A DNA stretch of 64,000 nucleotides from Mucilaginibacter psychrotolerans (lineage in GTDB: Bacteria; Bacteroidota; Bacteroidia; Sphingobacteriales; Sphingobacteriaceae), in assembly GCF_004519315.1 (NCBI RefSeq), contig NZ_SOZE01000002.1, positions 310,001-374,000 on the forward strand, in the 5' to 3' direction. The first letter of the stretch is position 1; every line of letters starts with the position of its first letter. This document shows positions 61,591-64,000 of the stretch, in pieces. Both the position numbers and the translations under genes were made by a program. The notes below the pieces were generated by a model, which saw only the letters and a program-made list of their open reading frames with translations, was not told the origin of the DNA and did no database searches.

Positions 61591-63570
61591 TTAATTCACC
61601 TTCTCAAATCTTGCTGCCCAGCCACCTCCGGAAGCCAGTTTTACGGTGAGTTTATCCTTGGAGGTTAGCGTTACTTCCTTGCGTACGTAGTCGGTACCGT
61701 TGCGGTCGGCGTTTACGCCATCGCTGAAGAGCACAGCTTTATAGCTTCCCTCGCCAAGAAAGGAAAGGTCGATGGTGATTTCCCGGTCGTCCCAATTGGT
61801 CATGGCACCGGCATACCAGGTAGTTCCTTTGCGGCGGGCAATGCTCACAAACTCGCCCACCTTGCCATCAAGCGCAACGGTTTCATCAAATGTGGTAGGT
61901 ACCGACGCGATGTAATCTGTGCTTTCCTGCTCTTTTTTGTAAGTGCTTGGGTTATCGGCCAGCATCTGCAAGGGTGCCTCAAAGATGGTGTACATAGCCA
62001 GCTGATGAGCGCGGGTGCCTTGCGTCATAGGGTTACCGTTAATAGCACGAAACGCCGCCTTGTTGGCGTTGCGCATACCGCCGGGGGTATAATCTAAGGG
62101 ACCGGCAAGCATACGGATGTAAGGGATGCTTACATCATAACCCGGTTGATTGTTTACGCCCCATTTCATATTCTCGAGGCCCTTTACGCCCTCGAAGTTG
62201 AGGATATTGGGGAAGGTGCGCTGCAGGCCCGATGGCTTGTACATGCCATGGTAATCTACCAACAAATGGTGGTTGGCGGCCTTTTGGGCAATATCATACA
62301 AAGAGCCCACGGCAAACTGGTCGTCGCGGTCTATAAAATCTATCTTGAAACCCTTCACGCCTATTTTTTCATACTTATCAAAAACGGCATCGGTTTGCTG
62401 CATGGTGGCAAACCAGCTTGCCCAAAGGATGATGCCAACATTGCGTTCCTTGCCGTAAGCCACTAATTCTTCTATGTTGATATCGGGGTTTACCTGGTTC
62501 AGGTCGGTATCTTTAGACCAACCTTCGTCTATGATGATGTACTCCAGCTTGTTGGCTGCAGCAAAATCGATGTAGTATTTATAAGTGGGTACGTTGATGC
62601 CCGCTTTAAAATCAACGCCGGTAATGTTCCAGTCGTTCCACCAGTCCCAGGCTACTTTCCCGGGTTTTATCCAGCTTTGGTCGGCCACGCGCGAAGGCGA
62701 GGCCAGTTTCTGCACCATGTCGTTATCGGCAAGCTGTTTATCTTCGGTACTGATCACCACCGCGCGCCATGGGTATGAGCGTGTGCCATTGGTTTTAGCC
62801 ATGTATTCGGCCCGGCGCGTTACAATGTAGTTCATGTTGGCGTAACCACCAGCTGTTTGATCGAGCGGGAAAGGCGCAAAGGTGCCGTGCAGGCTGTTGC
62901 CCTTGCCATTGGTGAGGTACATGCCGGGGTAATCTTCAATATCGGCCTCTAAAATAGCGGCTTTAATATTGTCGTTTATTTTTACCAGCACGGGCAAAAA
63001 TGCCAGCGTATCTTTTTTTACTGCGGATACGTTTACGGTATCGTAATGTGCCTCGTAGGAGGTATTCCACTTATCCTTAGCGCGGAAATCGTTCACAAAG
63101 GGCAGGTAAGCCTGGTTATCGGCAGCGAAGTTGAAGTTCGCCTCCTCATCCTTCAAGGTAATGGTTTCCTTAAACTCGGTGGTGAAGCGGTAAGCAACGC
63201 CATCGTTGTAAGCGCGGAAGATGATGCCGTAATCGCCGTTGAATTTCAGGATAAGCTGGTTGTAATTATCGTGTACCTTATCCCTTTTGTAGATGGGGGT
63301 ATTGAAGTACTCATCCTTACTGCTTGTTTTGTCGCTTTTTACCACCGCGTTGAGGCCCAGCACAGCGCCGTTGCCCAAAACCAGCGATACGTTGGAGGGC
63401 GTGATGACGTCCGTTTCCCCGTATTTCACCGACCAGTTGATGGTAGCGCCGGCATTTATGCTAACGTCTATCTTGCCATCAGGCGATTTGATATGGTAAT
63501 TTTTAGCGGGTGTTTGCGCGGCTGCGAAAAAAGGCATAGCAGCCAGCAGCAGTAAGATTCTTGATTTCAT
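61591..63570 (-). CDS. exported glycoside hydrolase family 97 (SusB-like alpha-glycosidase)
   Basis: 659 residues with a signal peptide (ILLLLAAMPFFAAAQT). The N-terminal beta-sandwich (YHIKSPDGKIDVSINAGATI) is typical of GH97. The catalytic barrel contains KVAWDWWNDWNITGVDFKAG, EYIIIDEGWSKDTDLNQVNP, IGVKGFKIDFIDRDDQ and HLLVDYHGMYKPSGLQRTFPNIL, then LAGPLDYTPGGMRNA. Glutamates positioned like those of SusB (inverting, calcium-dependent) are visible in DEGWS and NFEGVKGLE. Alpha-glucosidase or alpha-galactosidase activity cannot be separated by eye. No SusC/D pair adjoins it. Confidence 0.93.
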   Translation of the reverse strand: MKSRILLLLAAMPFFAAAQTPAKNYHIKSPDGKIDVSINAGATINWSVKYGETDVITPSNVSLVLGNGAVLGLNAVVKSDKTSSKDEYFNTPIYKRDKVHDNYNQLILKFNGDYGIIFRAYNDGVAYRFTTEFKETITLKDEEANFNFAADNQAYLPFVNDFRAKDKWNTSYEAHYDTVNVSAVKKDTLAFLPVLVKINDNIKAAILEADIEDYPGMYLTNGKGNSLHGTFAPFPLDQTAGGYANMNYIVTRRAEYMAKTNGTRSYPWRAVVISTEDKQLADNDMVQKLASPSRVADQSWIKPGKVAWDWWNDWNITGVDFKAGINVPTYKYYIDFAAANKLEYIIIDEGWSKDTDLNQVNPDINIEELVAYGKERNVGIILWASWFATMQQTDAVFDKYEKIGVKGFKIDFIDRDDQFAVGSLYDIAQKAANHHLLVDYHGMYKPSGLQRTFPNILNFEGVKGLENMKWGVNNQPGYDVSIPYIRMLAGPLDYTPGGMRNANKAAFRAINGNPMTQGTRAHQLAMYTIFEAPLQMLADNPSTYKKEQESTDYIASVPTTFDETVALDGKVGEFVSIARRKGTTWYAGAMTNWDDREITIDLSFLGEGSYKAVLFSDGVNADRNGTDYVRKEVTLTSKDKLTVKLASGGGWAARFEKVN

Positions 63571-63659
63571 GAGCGAACGATAAAATGGTGCGCTGAAATT
63601 AAGTGTTTTATTGTTTTAACGACAATTAAAATTTAACGATTTGTGGTCTGATTTTGGCG

Positions 63660-64000
63660 CGGTGATTTGAGTGAACACGAATTGAGTGAACACGATTTTA
63701 TCTAATTGAGGCGAATTTCACGAATGTTTAGCTTCAATTAAAAAGTACAGGTTGGTGTTAATTCTTTTTAATTAGTGGAATTCGTGTTAACTCAATTTTG
63801 TCTAATTGAATCGAATTTCACGAATTGAGTGAACACGAATTTTATCTAATTTAGGCGAATTTCACGAATTTTAGCTTCAATTATAAAGTATAGGTTGGTG
63901 TTAATTCGTCTTAATTAGTGGAATTCGTGTTAACTCAATTTTCTCTAATTGAATCTAATTTCACGAATTTTTAGCTTCAATTAAAAGTATGGGTTGGTGT
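63660..64000. repeat. AT-rich tandem repeat array, running past the window end
   Basis: Units of roughly 100-140 bp share AGCTTCAATTAAAAAGTA (starting near 63729, 63872 and 63972), GGTTGGTGTTAATTC, TTAATTAGTGGAATTCGTG and TCTAATTGAATCGAATTTCA. The first unit is longer because of an inserted GAGTGAACACGAATTTTATC segment. It is non-coding and continues beyond position 64000. Confidence 0.75.

Overview
The window is chromosomal DNA of a Bacteroidota bacterium, most likely a Sphingobacteriaceae member close to Mucilaginibacter or Pedobacter. The evidence is the fused lpxC-fabZ gene in an lpxD/lpxC-fabZ/lpxA cluster, a PorX-type response regulator with a PglZ domain, secreted GH3, GH78 and GH97 glycosidases, and promoters of the Bacteroidota form TTTG-N20-TAnnTTTG. 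Many 3' ends carry clear hairpin-plus-T-run terminators, and intergenic spaces are rich in small dispersed inverted repeats. No rRNA operon, CRISPR array, phage or intact transposase is visible.

Layout. 1-8 kb: truncated YihY-like membrane protein, SixA-like phosphatase, coiled-coil protein, GHL10 hydrolase, DUF1835 protein, TlpA-like thioredoxin, acyl-CoA dehydrogenase. 8-15 kb: M13 peptidase lipoprotein, a nicotinamide riboside salvage pair (PnuC plus NadR-like kinase), and an overlapping ECF sigma/anti-sigma-like/surface-protein operon. 14.8-19.3 kb: an overlooked 57-residue double-glycine-leader, cysteine-rich peptide gene, a LytTR two-component system and, divergently, a small membrane protein plus a lantibiotic-immunity-like ABC transporter. 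19.5-25 kb: frameshifted GH78 rhamnosidase, DNA polymerase IV, ammonium transporter. 25-31 kb: lone ABC ATPase, lipid A genes, HD phosphohydrolase. 31-39 kb: PorX, a 53-residue ORF, TsaE, alanine dehydrogenase, a giant multi-PAS protein whose kinase lacks its ATPase domain, and a DUF1080 protein. 39.8-44.5 kb: GH3 enzyme, a group II intron remnant without reverse transcriptase, a type B carboxylesterase. 44.7-57.6 kb: mostly housekeeping genes (UvrD-like helicase-nuclease, HIT protein, GreA, 2-hydroxyacid dehydrogenase, HPRT, M16 peptidase, peptide deformylase, Lrp regulator, rRNA methyltransferase) and a zeta-toxin-like pair. 57.8-64 kb: Gly/Tyr-rich DUF6515-like protein, AT-rich orphan gene, divergent thiamine pyrophosphokinase-like gene, three 272-bp tandem repeats, GH97 enzyme, and an AT-rich repeat array that runs off the end.

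The two most unusual signals are non-obvious small genes. At 54.23-54.64 kb a self-contained minus-strand unit (consensus promoter, two tandem RNAs, terminator) encodes two tRNA-shaped molecules of about 115 and 111 nt. Each has a canonical acceptor stem and T arm, a GUC (Asp) anticodon loop, and an exceptionally long branched variable arm whose inner stem covaries between the copies. At 14.87-15.04 kb the GG-leader peptide lies beside a LytTR sensor/regulator pair and an immunity-type ABC transporter, suggesting a peptide signalling or bacteriocin locus.
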